This document shows, in pieces, positions 9,990 through 19,460 of a stretch of DNA of 50,853 bases. A program made the position numbers and the translations under genes. Position 1 is the first letter of the stretch. Every line of letters begins with the position of its first letter. Source of the DNA: Tulasnella sp. 424 (taxonomy: Eukaryota > Basidiomycota > Agaricomycetes > Cantharellales > Tulasnellaceae); contig WSUB01000236.1 in NCBI GenBank assembly GCA_019633425.1, positions 1 through 50,853 of the forward strand, read 5' to 3'. A model generated the notes under the pieces. The model had not been told where the DNA came from. It was given only the letters and a program-made list of their open reading frames with translations, and searched no databases.

Positions 9990-10619
9990 GAGGACGCACA
10001 AGGGGACGGCACCACTCTGTATATGGCCGGCATGGACTACCTCATCAAGAAGCCAGGTGATCTCGAGTTCCAGTTTGGTGAATTCAATACCAAAGACGAC
10101 CACCCTGTGACTAAGCCTCAGGCCAGGACTATCTGTCGCATCGATGTCGAACGTCCCTTCGTCACTCCTCCCAAGGTCGTCACCTTCCTCAAGTCATTCG
10201 ACTTGGGGGGATCTAGCACCCACATCAAGACCGGCATTTCCGGTGTTGACGCCAAAGGATTCACCATGACCATCGAAAGTTGGGCCGATACCACACTTTA
10301 CAGGGCCATCGCTGGTTGGGTCGCTTACCCTGAAGACAAGGAACACATCTTCAGCGGCACAGCCAATAACATGGATGTCCATGCTTGGGACCACCCTCAA
10401 GCGAAGCAAGAGAAGGATGTCAGCTTCGAAGGTGTCTCGTTCTGGAAGAAGCCCAGCGTCTTCATGGCTTTCAACTGGCTCGATATCTCTACGGCGAGGA
10501 ACCCGAGGGTCAGGGCTTACGTTGACAATGTGGACAAGGGTGGCATGACTTGGCATATTGATAGCTGGGCGGACACAGAGCTGTGGGTTGCTGATATCAG
10601 CTACATCGCTTTCAACTAA
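9960..10619 (+). pseudogene. 5'-truncated H-type lectin fused in frame to the gypsy LTR
   Basis: From about 10005 the sequence is homologous to residues ~76-278 of the intact lectins at 11780 and 14110: LYMAGMDYLIKKPGDLEFQF, then two complete H-type lectin repeats, each with the ESWADTTLY/DSWADTELW signature, ending SYIAFN and a stop. Most of domain 1 is missing, and I do not find it before the left LTR. The frame continues upstream into the LTR, with an ATG at 9960 present only in this LTR copy, giving a possible 219-aa chimera. H-type lectins bind GalNAc-like sugars; a two-domain form might still fold. Called a pseudogene because the native start is gone, but transcription from the LTR is possible. 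Confidence 0.75.
9990..9994. repeat. Target-site duplication (gagga), right
   Basis: Matches 6879-6883. Immediately downstream, lectin coding sequence is readable. Confidence 0.6.
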
Positions 10620-11652
10620 GGTTAGCGTTGAGGTCGGAATGTTGCTTATTCGGATTACAGGCTGACACGACCTTTAGCCCTTGGCAGCCCAGTGTTCCTC
10701 CGGTTAAAGCCATTCGGTCAAAGGATTATCAGTCTTCGGTCTCATAGTGTACCATCTCTACTCCCCTTTAAATCATGGCTTTTGACTGAATTGATATGCT
10801 CTCTAACAATATTCTTGCAAACCTGTCTGACTTCTGTATTTGGGGGTGGCTATTGTGTGTAGGATGAGTCTGAAGCTACGGTGACTCCGTCCCATTGTCC
10901 TCGAGCAGACTTTCCAGTCCAGCCTTCCTCTCAAGTCCGTTTCATTACCTGATACGTATGCATTAGTATGGAATACCAATGTTCAGGGACGTCTATCAGA
11001 TTTTGATAACATTTACAGGATGAACGTTGTGAACTTTGTCGTTTGGACGTCTGTTCCACTGTCTGGTATCAACGTTGCGGTCCCCACCCCCAAAGCGTAT
11101 TTAGGGTTCTCACCGAGTATTGAAAGGCTGTTGTGTCTCGAATAGCAGCTTATAAATCGGCCCAGAGTGTGGAGTACACGGGCTTGTTGCAGTGGAATTC
11201 AATTATATAAACCAAAAGAACCCCCTCATTTGTAATATGAAAGGATGGTCGGTGATAGCATCAAAAGGACGGAGAAAGACGTGAAAGTCATCATTTATGA
11301 CTAGCAACATACGAAGCCGCAACAGAATAGTCCGATGAAAGAGCGTCGCGGTCGCATTGTTTAGAGGATCGGTGACTAAATCCTTCGGACCCATGCTCGC
11401 CAATGCTTTGTTTTCGATTCTGCCAGTCAATCTCCGATATTTCTGCATAGTCTAGTAATTCAAGGGCCCTTCGTTCATTTTAAACCAGAGCAGGCCCCGC
11501 TCGCCGAATTTGCAAGCGAATTCGGAGGTCTACAGGTCTTAATGCGGGTTCTTCTGATCGGAGCCGGCTCGCGTAACGATAAATGGGAGAACTAATCGGT
11601 ATCGTGCGGTCCTACGTGGGAAGAAGTTCGGGCAAGTATACGGGACTGAGCG
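10620..11652. other. Lectin 3' flank, repeat unit A
   Basis: Non-coding sequence between the truncated lectin and the first intact lectin. Its last 550 bp is repeated behind the first intact lectin (about 13440-13980), and part again at 15820-16160. The unit that was duplicated therefore included lectin plus downstream flank. On its minus strand at 11301-11336 is a relic of a CYSTM gene tail, listed separately. Confidence 0.6.
11301..11336 (-). pseudogene. CYSTM gene tail relic A
   Basis: Minus strand reads IGLFCCGFVCC and a TAG stop, colinear with the last exon of the intact CYSTM gene at 16039 (GLLCCDLICC, stop). The sequence upstream on that strand does not keep the CC..CC exon, so only the tail survives. 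It is positioned behind a lectin copy, like the intact gene. Confidence 0.5.
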
Positions 11653-11779
11653 ATTTTAAAGGGAGTTGGTTGACCGGGGTTGCTACCCAGCAAAGCATCC
11701 AGTTCAATCTCTAAGCTCGCATCCAAAGATCTCTTAAGCTCTTACCTACCGTCTATCTTCATCACATCTCTCGATCAAC
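11653..11779 (+). promoter_or_regulatory. Putative core promoter and 5' leader of lectin 1
   Basis: A TATA-like 'ttttaaa' at 11654-11660 lies about 120 bp before the ATG, followed by 'gggagttggttgacc' and a CT/CA-rich leader. The same arrangement occurs before lectin 2 at 13984, where the box is a canonical TATAAAA. The different TATA quality could make the two genes differ in strength. Confidence 0.5.
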
Positions 11780-12616
11780 ATGCCTCACCTTGCTTCTTTC
11801 AACACCCAAGAAGTCCGTCTCTGGAACAACCCCCAGCCTCAGACCTCCAAGACCATCAACTTCCCCGAGAAGTACGTTGCCCCTCCCCAGATCGCCATCG
11901 GCCTTAACTCCCTCGACATCAAATCCGGAACCGTGATTCGTGCCAAAGGATACGTCGATGGAATCGACTCCCAGAAGTGCACGGTGCACGCCGACACCTG
12001 GGCCGATACCACTATGTACATGGCCGGCATGGACTTCCTCATCAAGAAGCCCGGTGAACTCGACATCCAGATCGGCGAGTTCAATACGGAGGAGGACCAC
12101 CCTCTGGGCCAGCCCAAGCAGCTCACCTCCCGCCGCATCAACTTCGAACGATCCTATGCCACTCCACCCAAGGTCGTCTGTTTCCTCAAGATGATCGACG
12201 CGGTCGGATCTAGCACCCGGATCAAGGCTTACGTCTCCAACATCGACGCCAAAGGGTTCACCATCCACATCGACACCTGGGCCGACACCATGCTCTATCG
12301 GGCTACGGCTGCCTGGGTGGCGTATCCTGAGGACAAGAGTTACATCTTCAGTGGTACAGCGAGCACCCTTGATCTCCGACCTTGGGACCGACCTACGGGA
12401 CAAGATCACAAGGATGTCAACTTCGATGGCGTCGGGTTCCTGAAGACGCCCAAGGTCTTTGTTGCGCTCAATTCGATCGATATCGGCACCGCAACGAATA
12501 CGAGGATCAAAGCCTTCGTCGATAACGTTTCGACAACCGGCATGACCTGGCACGTTGACAGTTGGGCGGATACGAAACTTTGGTCGGCTGGAGTCAGCTA
12601 CATCGCCTTCCACTAA
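11780..12616 (+). CDS. Three-domain H-type lectin (copy 1)
   Basis: An intronless frame of 278 residues with no signal peptide, so probably cytosolic like many fungal fruiting-body lectins. After a short N-terminus there are three H-type lectin repeats of about 63 residues (26-88, 119-182, 212-276). Each follows the pattern hydrophobic strand, (A/N)S(L/I)DI, then (H/D)xDTWADT or DSWADT, and a hydrophobic end such as SYIAF. Family members bind GalNAc or galactose sugars through a shallow site at the domain edge and act as agglutinins, often with defence or toxic roles; the target here is unknown. The start is chosen because the tandem copy at 14110 shares it and the leader. The antisense strand is also open over 291 codons, a shadow effect of codon bias. 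Confidence 0.92.
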   Translation: MPHLASFNTQEVRLWNNPQPQTSKTINFPEKYVAPPQIAIGLNSLDIKSGTVIRAKGYVDGIDSQKCTVHADTWADTTMYMAGMDFLIKKPGELDIQIGEFNTEEDHPLGQPKQLTSRRINFERSYATPPKVVCFLKMIDAVGSSTRIKAYVSNIDAKGFTIHIDTWADTMLYRATAAWVAYPEDKSYIFSGTASTLDLRPWDRPTGQDHKDVNFDGVGFLKTPKVFVALNSIDIGTATNTRIKAFVDNVSTTGMTWHVDSWADTKLWSAGVSYIAFH

Positions 12617-13983
12617 GGTTAGCAGGAAGACTAGCAAGTCGATTACGTGATCGCATGCTGACGAGACCTCTAGCGCCTGCAGCTTGGCGTTCCTTCGGAT
12701 AAAGCAATTCGGTCAAACGGTTATCGGTCTTCGGTCTTTGGTCTCTCCACCCTACTCCCCTGTTTTCACTCCCAAATAACTCGCGACTATAAATAAAGTA
12801 GACGCATCTTTGATAGTATCTGAGGGTGAAAGGAGCTTTCTGGCTTTGGACACATCCTTTCGGGCGCTGAACTACCGCCAAGCCGGGGCGAAAGTTATGA
12901 TGATCGACCTACTAAAACTTAACACACATAAGTCCCAGGACCTTGACTCTGAAACTTCAATAACATGCTTAAGGACGTACCTATTATTGCATTGATTACA
13001 GTATCGACATATAAGGAAAGAGTTATTGAACTCAATCGGTGGGAAGGTCTGTTGGCGGACCATTCTTCTGACGCTCCCCCAGTCCCGTTAATCCATAACG
13101 TCCGACCAGCCATCACTTTCCAACGCCCAAAACGCACGATACAATCTCTGATGGCATACCCTAACGGTATTGTATCGCAAGTTGGACCACGAGAATCTAT
13201 CAGCTGTCGCAAGCTGACAGCGAACGAAACGGAGTTCGAGTCACAGTTTGGTTTGTGATCACCTCGGCCCCTCTCGCTTAGTGCAAGAATCTCGGTCAAA
13301 CAGGCGTAATTTAGCGAGATACGAGGCTGATGGAAATTAGCCGTGAAACGGGACGCCGAACAAACCTCCGAACGTTAACGGCCTAGTGTCGACGTTGGCA
13401 ACCCCCAAAGTATACTGAGCGCTCTCGCCAAGGATTCGAGGGCTCTCTTATATATAATACCAGCCTGAGAGTCAGTACGGGATATGGGGTATCGGACTCG
13501 CAGCAGTAGATCTATTCTAAATACCCTACGGAGCTACAGTTAGTCTGAACGAACAAACGGCAAAAAGGGCCGGTAATTCAAACGGACGCTCACCGAAGAA
13601 ATTGTTAAGACCGTGAAAGACATGAAAGCTATCGTTAAGAGCTAGCACATATGAGGTTGTTACGTTCATAGTCCGGTAAATCAACATTCGGCGCGCGTCG
13701 CTCGGGGGATCAATGACACAATCCTTCGGACTCCCACTCGCCAATGTTTTCCTTCTAATAATACAGTATTTTTCACACAAATGGAGTAATTCAAGGGCCT
13801 TTCGTTTATATCGAACCAGAGCGGTCCCGCTCGCCGAATTTGCAAGCGAATTCGGAGGCCTATAGGTCTTGATGCAGGTTCTTTTGATCGGAGCCAGCTC
13901 GCGTAACAGTAAATGGGAGAGCAAATCGCTATAGAGCGAGCTTCCGTGGGGAGAAATTCGCGCAGGCATACGCGACTGAACGA
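12617..13983. other. Lectin intergenic flank, repeat unit B
   Basis: No gene is readable. The first part (to about 12760) matches the 3' flank of lectin 2 from 14947. The segment 13440-13980 repeats 11110-11650 and includes 'tcgccgaatttgcaagcgaattcgga'. The middle (12800-13400) has no recognised content. A CYSTM tail relic lies on the minus strand at 13642-13677. Confidence 0.55.
13642..13677 (-). pseudogene. CYSTM gene tail relic B (strongly degenerate)
   Basis: Aligns at the nucleotide level with 11301-11336 and with the last exon of the intact CYSTM gene ('ccggacta..', 'cctcatatgt'), but stops and indels destroy the cysteine pattern. It is called only because its position in the duplicated unit matches the other two. 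Confidence 0.35.
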
Positions 13984-14109
13984 TATAAAAGGGAGTTGGT
14001 TGACCAAGGTTGCTCCTCAGCAAAGCATCGAGTTCACCCTCTAAGCTCGCATCCAAAGATTTCTTAAGCTCCAAACCACCGTCACTCCTCATCACACCTC
14101 TTGATCAAC
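13984..14109 (+). promoter_or_regulatory. Putative core promoter (TATAAAA) and leader of lectin 2
   Basis: 'tataaaa' at 13984-13990 lies about 120 bp before the ATG and is followed by the same 'gggagttggttgacc' block and pyrimidine-rich leader as lectin 1. The whole region from about 13820 is a duplicate of 11490-11780. Confidence 0.55.
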
Positions 14110-14946
14110 ATGCCTCACGTTGCTTCTTTCAACACCCAAGAAGTCCGTCTCTGGAACAACCCCCAGCCTCAGACCGCCAAGACCATCAACTTCGCCGAGA
14201 AGTACGTTGCTCCTCCCCAGGTTGCCGTCGGCCTTAACTCCCTCGACATCAAGTCCGGAACCGTGCTTCGTGCCAAAGGGTACGCCGATGGAATCGACGC
14301 TCAGAAGTGCACGGTGCACGGCGACACCTGGGCCGATACCACTCTGTACATGGCCGGCATGGATTGCCTCATCAAGAAGCCCGGCGACCTCGACATCCAG
14401 ATCGGCGAGTTCAATACGGAGGAGGACCACCCTCTGGGCCAGCCCAAGCCGCTCACCTCCCGCCGCATCAACTTCGAACATCCCTATGTCACTCCACCCA
14501 AGGTCGTCGTCTTCCTCAATATGATCGACGCGGCCGGATCCAGCATCCGGATCAAGACGTACGCCTCCAACATCGACGTCAAAGGTTTCATCATCCACAT
14601 CGACACCTGGGCCGACACCACGATCTGGAGGGCTAAGGCTGGTTGGGTGGCGTATCCTGAGGACAAGAGTTACATCTTCAGTGGCACAGGAAGCACCCTT
14701 GACCTCCGTCCTTGGGACCGACCTACCGGACAAGATCACAAGGATGTCAAATTCGAAGGCGTCGAGTTCCTGAAGCAGCCCAGCGTCTTTGTTGCGCTCA
14801 ACTCGGTCGATATCGGCTCCGGAACGAATGCGAGAGTCAGGGCGTACGTCGATAATGTTTCGAGAGCCGGCTTGACCTGGCACTGCGACAGTTGGGCGGA
14901 CACGAAGCTTTGGTCGGCTGGAGTCAGCTACATCGCCTTCCACTAA
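14110..14946 (+). CDS. Three-domain H-type lectin (copy 2)
   Basis: 278 residues, intronless, co-linear with copy 1 and close to 90% identical by eye. The ATG at 14110 is used because it gives the same MPH(V/L)ASFNTQEV start as copy 1; an upstream TTG extension is ignored. It has the three H-type lectin repeats, with the DTWADT, DTWADT and DSWADT signatures. Differences cluster on surface positions near these motifs (for example MLYRAT versus TIWRAK after the second signature, HVD versus HCD before the third), so sugar preference could differ. Expected role is carbohydrate binding in the cytosol or after unconventional release, possibly against bacteria or animals; this is inference from the family. 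Confidence 0.92.
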   Translation: MPHVASFNTQEVRLWNNPQPQTAKTINFAEKYVAPPQVAVGLNSLDIKSGTVLRAKGYADGIDAQKCTVHGDTWADTTLYMAGMDCLIKKPGDLDIQIGEFNTEEDHPLGQPKPLTSRRINFEHPYVTPPKVVVFLNMIDAAGSSIRIKTYASNIDVKGFIIHIDTWADTTIWRAKAGWVAYPEDKSYIFSGTGSTLDLRPWDRPTGQDHKDVKFEGVEFLKQPSVFVALNSVDIGSGTNARVRAYVDNVSRAGLTWHCDSWADTKLWSAGVSYIAFH

Positions 14947-15549
14947 GGTTAGCAGGAAGACTAGCAAGTTGATTACTTGATCGCAGACTGACGAGAGTTC
15001 TAGCGCTCGTAGCTCGGCGTTCCTTCGGATAAAGCAATTCCGTCAAAGGATTCTCGGTCTTGGTCTCCTCGCCCATATTCTGCTGCCTCTACTCCCAATA
15101 AGTTGCGACTATAGATAAAATAGACGCTTTTCTGATGCTTTTCATGGGAGATAAATTAGCTTCCTGGATTTGGACACCAAACGAGCAAGCACCTAGCTGC
15201 GCTGAGGGAGATCGTACTGTATATTCCCGAACTCCATAGCTTGGGTGACCGTAATTACCAAGACCCTCACTACACGGCTCCAATAGCCTCGGTAAAAGTT
15301 TTCGGAGGAAGAACTATCCCTAGGGTTCAGTCCAGCCCTATAGTGAAGAACTTGTTTACTTGATAAAGAGAGAAATCTGTTGAGGGACGGCGTGGTGGCC
15401 ATTCTCACAGGCCACCCAGGCCCATTTCTTGAGCTCCAGCGCCTCCAAGACTCCCCCAAGTTGCGGCAACTTGCCATTGATTCTAATGCCATGGACGTAT
15501 AGTTAATACTTAAACCGAAGGTATCGAGAGGTAAGGATTTACGATCAAT
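14947..15549. other. Lectin 2 downstream flank
   Basis: The first 100 bp resemble the 3' flank of lectin 1. Beyond that, no gene or repeat is recognised until the lectin relic at 15550. Confidence 0.45.
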
Positions 15550-15795
15550 GGCGATATGTGGGCCGGCACCACCCAGGAGATGGCCGGAGTTCATCAAGCC
15601 GGAGGCCGGCGACTAAGTTGACTTCAGGTTTGGCGAGTTCGATATCGAAGACGATCATCCTCTAACCGGGCCTGCATGCGATATCTCTTTGGTGTAGGGA
15701 TATCTGGATGTCGATAGGATCCAAGAAGTGGACGTTGCTAACCGGCTTCACTGTAACGACCGTTGAATGCCGTGCGCCGACCCGGAGGCTCCCGC
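15550..15795 (+). pseudogene. H-type lectin relic
   Basis: Nucleotide similarity to the intact lectins begins at 'atgtgggccggcaccac' (lectin residue ~73) and continues through 'ttcatcaagccgg', 'ggcgagttcgatatcgaag' and 'gatcatcctcta'. A weaker match to domain 2 follows. Stops and indels are frequent. It is followed by the same flank as the other units, showing that at least four lectin units once existed in tandem. Confidence 0.65.
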
Positions 15796-16038
15796 CCCTA
15801 TTCCTTCAAGTTCTTGGCCAGCATTCGAGAGCTATAGTATCGCCCATCAAATACCAGCCTAGGAATCTGTCCGGGCGGAGAGGTACTTGGACTCGCAGTA
15901 ATATATGAGTCCGTTCTGAATACCCTATAGAGATACAATTACTATAAAAGGACAACAACAAAAAATCGTTGATACTCCAAGAGATGGCTGCTGGGGCATA
16001 GGTAATACCGTGAAGGACGTGAAAGTCATCACTTATGG

Positions 16039-16449
16039 TTAACAACATATGAGGTCGCAACATAATAGTCCGGCGCAACAAGCGAGACTGGAATAATAAG
16101 AGTTCAGCGTTGTTCGGAGGATGGGCGGTAAACGCTTAAGTCGGATTCCCACTCACCAGGGACAGCAATCGTCGCAGCACCCTTTCTCCTGTCGTCGTGG
16201 TTGTACGTAGACAACCTGTGGCGGTGGTTGCGCGTAGTACGCCGGCTGTTGCTGGTAAATTACACGAGGTTGGCCCGTGTACTGTGGCTGACCTGAGAGA
16301 CAATATCGAACAACGGTTCACTCAGCGACCCAACGCTGAGCATTACGATGATCCTTACCTTGGGTGTAGATAACCTGGGGCTGCTGCGGCACATAGTAGC
16401 CACTGCCGCTGTGGTGATGACCATGGTGCTTGTGACCGTGATACGACAT
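16039..16449 (-). CDS. CYSTM-type cysteine-rich membrane-tail protein
   Basis: Three exons on the minus strand: 16449-16359, 16292-16157 and 16087-16039, joined across GT..AG introns of 66 and 69 bp, give 91 residues. The N-terminus is rich in His, Gly, Tyr and Gln (MSYHGHKHHGHHHSG, VIYTQGQPQYTGQPRVIYQQ). The C-terminus is a dense cysteine block, EKGCCDDCCPCLACCAGLLC then CDLICC and the stop, which is the CYSTM pattern of short tail-anchored stress-response proteins in fungi and plants. No signal peptide; membrane attachment would be through the Cys-rich helix, possibly by palmitoylation. It converges on the lectin array. Two related genes lie at 29.6 and 32.7 kb. The exact function is unknown. 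Confidence 0.78.
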
Positions 16450-17787
16450 GAGGTTCGTTCAGTTAGGTTGGGTGCTTCGGCCGAGAATAGGAGAAGTGGA
16501 ATCTGGTCGAAAGACAGAAAATTGTTTGGGCCCCCGAAGGTGCACGGATCGGGGCGAGTTGAAGGCTGGGTAGAGCGAGGAGGGGCGACGGGCGAGAAGA
16601 GAATGTTCGAGCGGGTGGGGACAAGCGGTCGAGATTATAACCTCGGCCAGACAACCCTGTGGCACGAGGCGTCGGAGGAACTCAGGGGTAGCCGTGCGCC
16701 ATGTCTCCTTCGCTAGCTTCCACCAATCAGCTTCCACCGATCTCTTTGCTGTGTTGAGGGAGTTATCTAATCGGTCCGCTGGGCGCCGTTCCCCAGAGAC
16801 TCCGTTGGCGCTCACTCGGAAAATTAGGAGGTGGGCGAGAGGAAATCAAGGTCAGGGTACAGCAAAAACACAGTAGACATGTTGTCTTTAAGCACTCTAT
16901 GCATACGAGGACTAGGAATTCTTTAGTCTCCTCGAGAGCAAAGGGTGTGAGACCATAGCTGCGGAAGTTGGCAGGTCTCGTGAAGCGCAGCTGGAGCTGA
17001 CCCACCGCGTAAGAACCGCTGATGGGAAATCAGAATAACCCGCACGATTCGCTGGTGCGGGGGCACTAAAGCTCTTGTATAATGGAGAGCACGGTTAAAT
17101 GAATAGTGGAGCAGGGAACATGGACAACAGCCTCATCTATGGGATGCCCGGATGGGATCCATGGCACAACCCAGGACATCAACTACGAGTCCGAATAGCA
17201 GGCGAGGTTATCTGCTTTCAACATTGGTAACGAATCTCTTTTATCCATTGATGGCTTGTTTTATTGCATCGCTTCAAGTTCTGGATCATTCGCTCAATCA
17301 AGTCCCAAGCCGGATCGGCAACGGGAGCCTGAGGAGGATGTGCCCTCGGTTGCTGAATGGTCTTGTTGTCAAGTCACTCCTGGCAAGTCCCCGCGGCTTT
17401 CGCTATTAGTTAAAACGAGTATATTAAACAGCGTTTGAACCGAGCGAAAAGATCAACGAAGCGCGAAACTACGCCGAGCCGCCATAACCACAACATGAGC
17501 AGCAACAATCGATACAGCCAAAGCAACTATCGCAGCACCCGACGAAAGCTCGGCCAAAAGGAAAATCCACATAAAATTAGCATTAGCATTGTTTCTTTTT
17601 CATTAGGATCGTCCCCATGCAGAATGACCAACCTAGTAAAATGCACGCAACGCTCCCTCTTTGATTGATTGTTCTGGTCTCGGCTGTGTTTGATGGCATA
17701 TTCCAGCCTATCCTCGGACTACAGAGCTCCATTGCTACGTAACCTAGAGAGGAGACTGAGCTGCAGGTTATTCTGTAGTCGGGCCAC
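16450..17787. other. No gene recognised; contains a GC-rich hairpin
   Basis: Upstream of the CYSTM gene there is no motif-bearing frame. The inverted repeat cccgcac(9 nt)gtgcggg at about 17039-17061 can form a 7-bp stem, and the segment 17280-17440 has only unconserved frames. Presumably the CYSTM promoter and repeat debris. Confidence 0.4.
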
Positions 17788-18262
17788 GGCGAACGTGAGT
17801 CCTGAGCCTCACCACCTATTCGATATAGGAATTTTCGATTATCTATGAAATTCCCGTAATAAGATATTATAACCTCAAGAAATATGACGTTGGGTTGCCT
17901 GTCAACTCTCAGCAATGCCTGTTATCTTCGAGTCCCTGCTCATCCGGATCCACCCAATGCCGTGAATGCGACTTCCCGGCTGGAATTATGTGCACCAATG
18001 ACCTTAAGAGCTCATGGCTTGTCCAAGCTCTGTCACTCACCTGTAAGATGCTGGATAGGAATAGCCTGACTCGGACGCGGAAGACGCAGCTCATACTAAC
18101 CGAGTACACCCAGTGAAGGGCGAGTGTCTCGGTGGCTGCAGCCCCCGGACACGTGACCTTCGCCTGCTCACAGACTACAGAGACAGTTGAACTAAAGCTT
18201 TTAGGGCTTCGGACCGAGCATCCCACCCTCTGTTGCCGGAACGGTGAAGTTGCAAGTATGTA
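17788..18262. repeat. Dispersed repeat family R1, copy 2 (partner 838-1310)
   Basis: Same orientation and order of blocks as 838-1310, with small insertions such as an extra 'tatgaaattcccgtaataagatatta'. The end of the shared block is near 'ccggaacggtgaagttgcaagt'. It has no conserved frame. The small frames read through it differ between the copies. Confidence 0.65.
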
Positions 18263-18754
18263 ACTCACTCTCTTCATTGCATCATCGTCCGCCTCGGAGA
18301 CTGTGAGGAGATCTCCGACTGCAACGAGTTCCATTCTGGTTCGACACCAATTGGCTATATTCTTCATTGAAGGCTACTTTAACATTGTGTTGAATATATG
18401 TATTCTCTCATGTTCTTTTGAGCAGGGAGTCGGGGAAATGGCGCCGCTACGATGGCTTAAGGCCGGGACCCTTAGGTACCAACATGCGTTAGTAGGGTGG
18501 AAAGCATGGCACGACACGTGGCCAAATCCAACACAACGGGGGGAAGGAATGGAGAGGAAATGGCCCTACACCGTACGCTTTCCTCCCAGACAAAGGGGTA
18601 TGCACGGATTGTTCTTTGTTTTCCACTTCCCATTATGATGCTTTTGGGAGATGAGGCAGCTAACTCCCACGGTTCGCTCGAGCACCGATCGATCACCGTG
18701 CCCTTCCGCTCATACCAGTCACTTCTTTGCACCGTGTATTACCGTTCTACGACA

Positions 18755-18842
18755 CTGGAATAACGCCGGTACTTTGATCAGCACAGTTGGAGGACCAAGT
18801 CGCGATGCCAAGTTCGTCAAAAAGTACGTCGCAATCCGTCCT
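18755..18842 (+). pseudogene. Possible lectin N-terminus relic
   Basis: The plus frame reads HWNNAGTLISTV then DAKFVKKYVAIRP, resembling the intact lectin start RLWNNPQPQTAKTINFAEKY followed by VAPP. Spacing and the 'tggaa.aac' and 'aagtacgt.gc' blocks agree. After about 18842 the sequence switches to the gag-like family. Weak but consistent. Confidence 0.35.
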
Positions 18843-18844
18843 GT

Positions 18845-19460
18845 ATTCCTTTGCCAACCACCAGCTCCAACTACTTCCAACTTTCAGTTGAATTTTTCAG
18901 GGGGGATAGCTGGGATGACTGCGTATCGTTTATTCAGGCTATTCGTGCTGCCGCATGGAATGAGGGCAAACTCCGAGATCCAGCTTGGATGGCCGATTTT
19001 GCCTCACTCTATTTCTCTCACCAGGCTCTGTCGTGGCATTCCAAGCTCCCCCTGGACATTCGTCAAGATTGGTTCAAATTGGAGGGAGCTCTTGCTGATC
19101 GATGGGCTCCGGCGGATGAGGGAGATAGGTTCGTTCGCTTGATGATTTCCCTTTTCGATGGCTGGCCCCCGTTCACGCCCCCTAAGTTTGCAGATCCAGC
19201 CGGCCCCTGCGGCAGCTGCCATACCTCCTGGTGGGGGTGACGGTAATCGCGTGATGTGCGGATTTATCAAAGTCATTCCAGACAACAATTCAGTTGCTGC
19301 CTCATACATTGAGCTCAAAGTTGAGGACTGGTTTGTCTGCACTCTGACTGACGATCGGGAAAGTGCGCTCCGTGTACGCTGCACCTCTTTGTCCCGACCT
19401 GGCTTATTGGAGCGGATCGTGGGTTGCATAATACGCATCTTTCTATCTCGAATACCGTAA
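18845..19460 (+). pseudogene. Gag-like family member, copy C (N-terminal module plus C-terminal domain)
   Basis: Frame 18851-19240 reads FRGDSWDDCVSFIQAIRAAA, GKLRDPAWMADFASLYFSHQ, ALSWHSKLPLDIRQDWFKLE and ALADRW, a capsid-like helical module repeated in many agaricomycete proteins and in copies A and B at 47.6 and 49.6 kb. In another frame, 19190-19460 reads PAPAAAAIPPGG then MCGFIKVIPDNNSVAASYIE and TDDRESALRVRC, the domain that in related proteins follows a Pro/Ala linker. The switch could be an intron ending 'tttgcag' at about 19196, but no good donor is seen, so a frameshift is equally likely. No ATG suits the start. Likely a domesticated or relic gag-derived gene; function unknown. Confidence 0.6.

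Noticed and set aside
11762..12637. Long minus-strand open frame (291 codons) opposite lectin 1, repeated opposite lectin 2 at 14092-14967
   Set aside because: It mirrors the lectin coding strand exactly and has no family features; it arises from the codon bias of the lectin gene.
18318..18345. 'ggttcgacacc' resembling a tRNA B box
   Set aside because: No matching acceptor stem or convincing A box could be folded around it.
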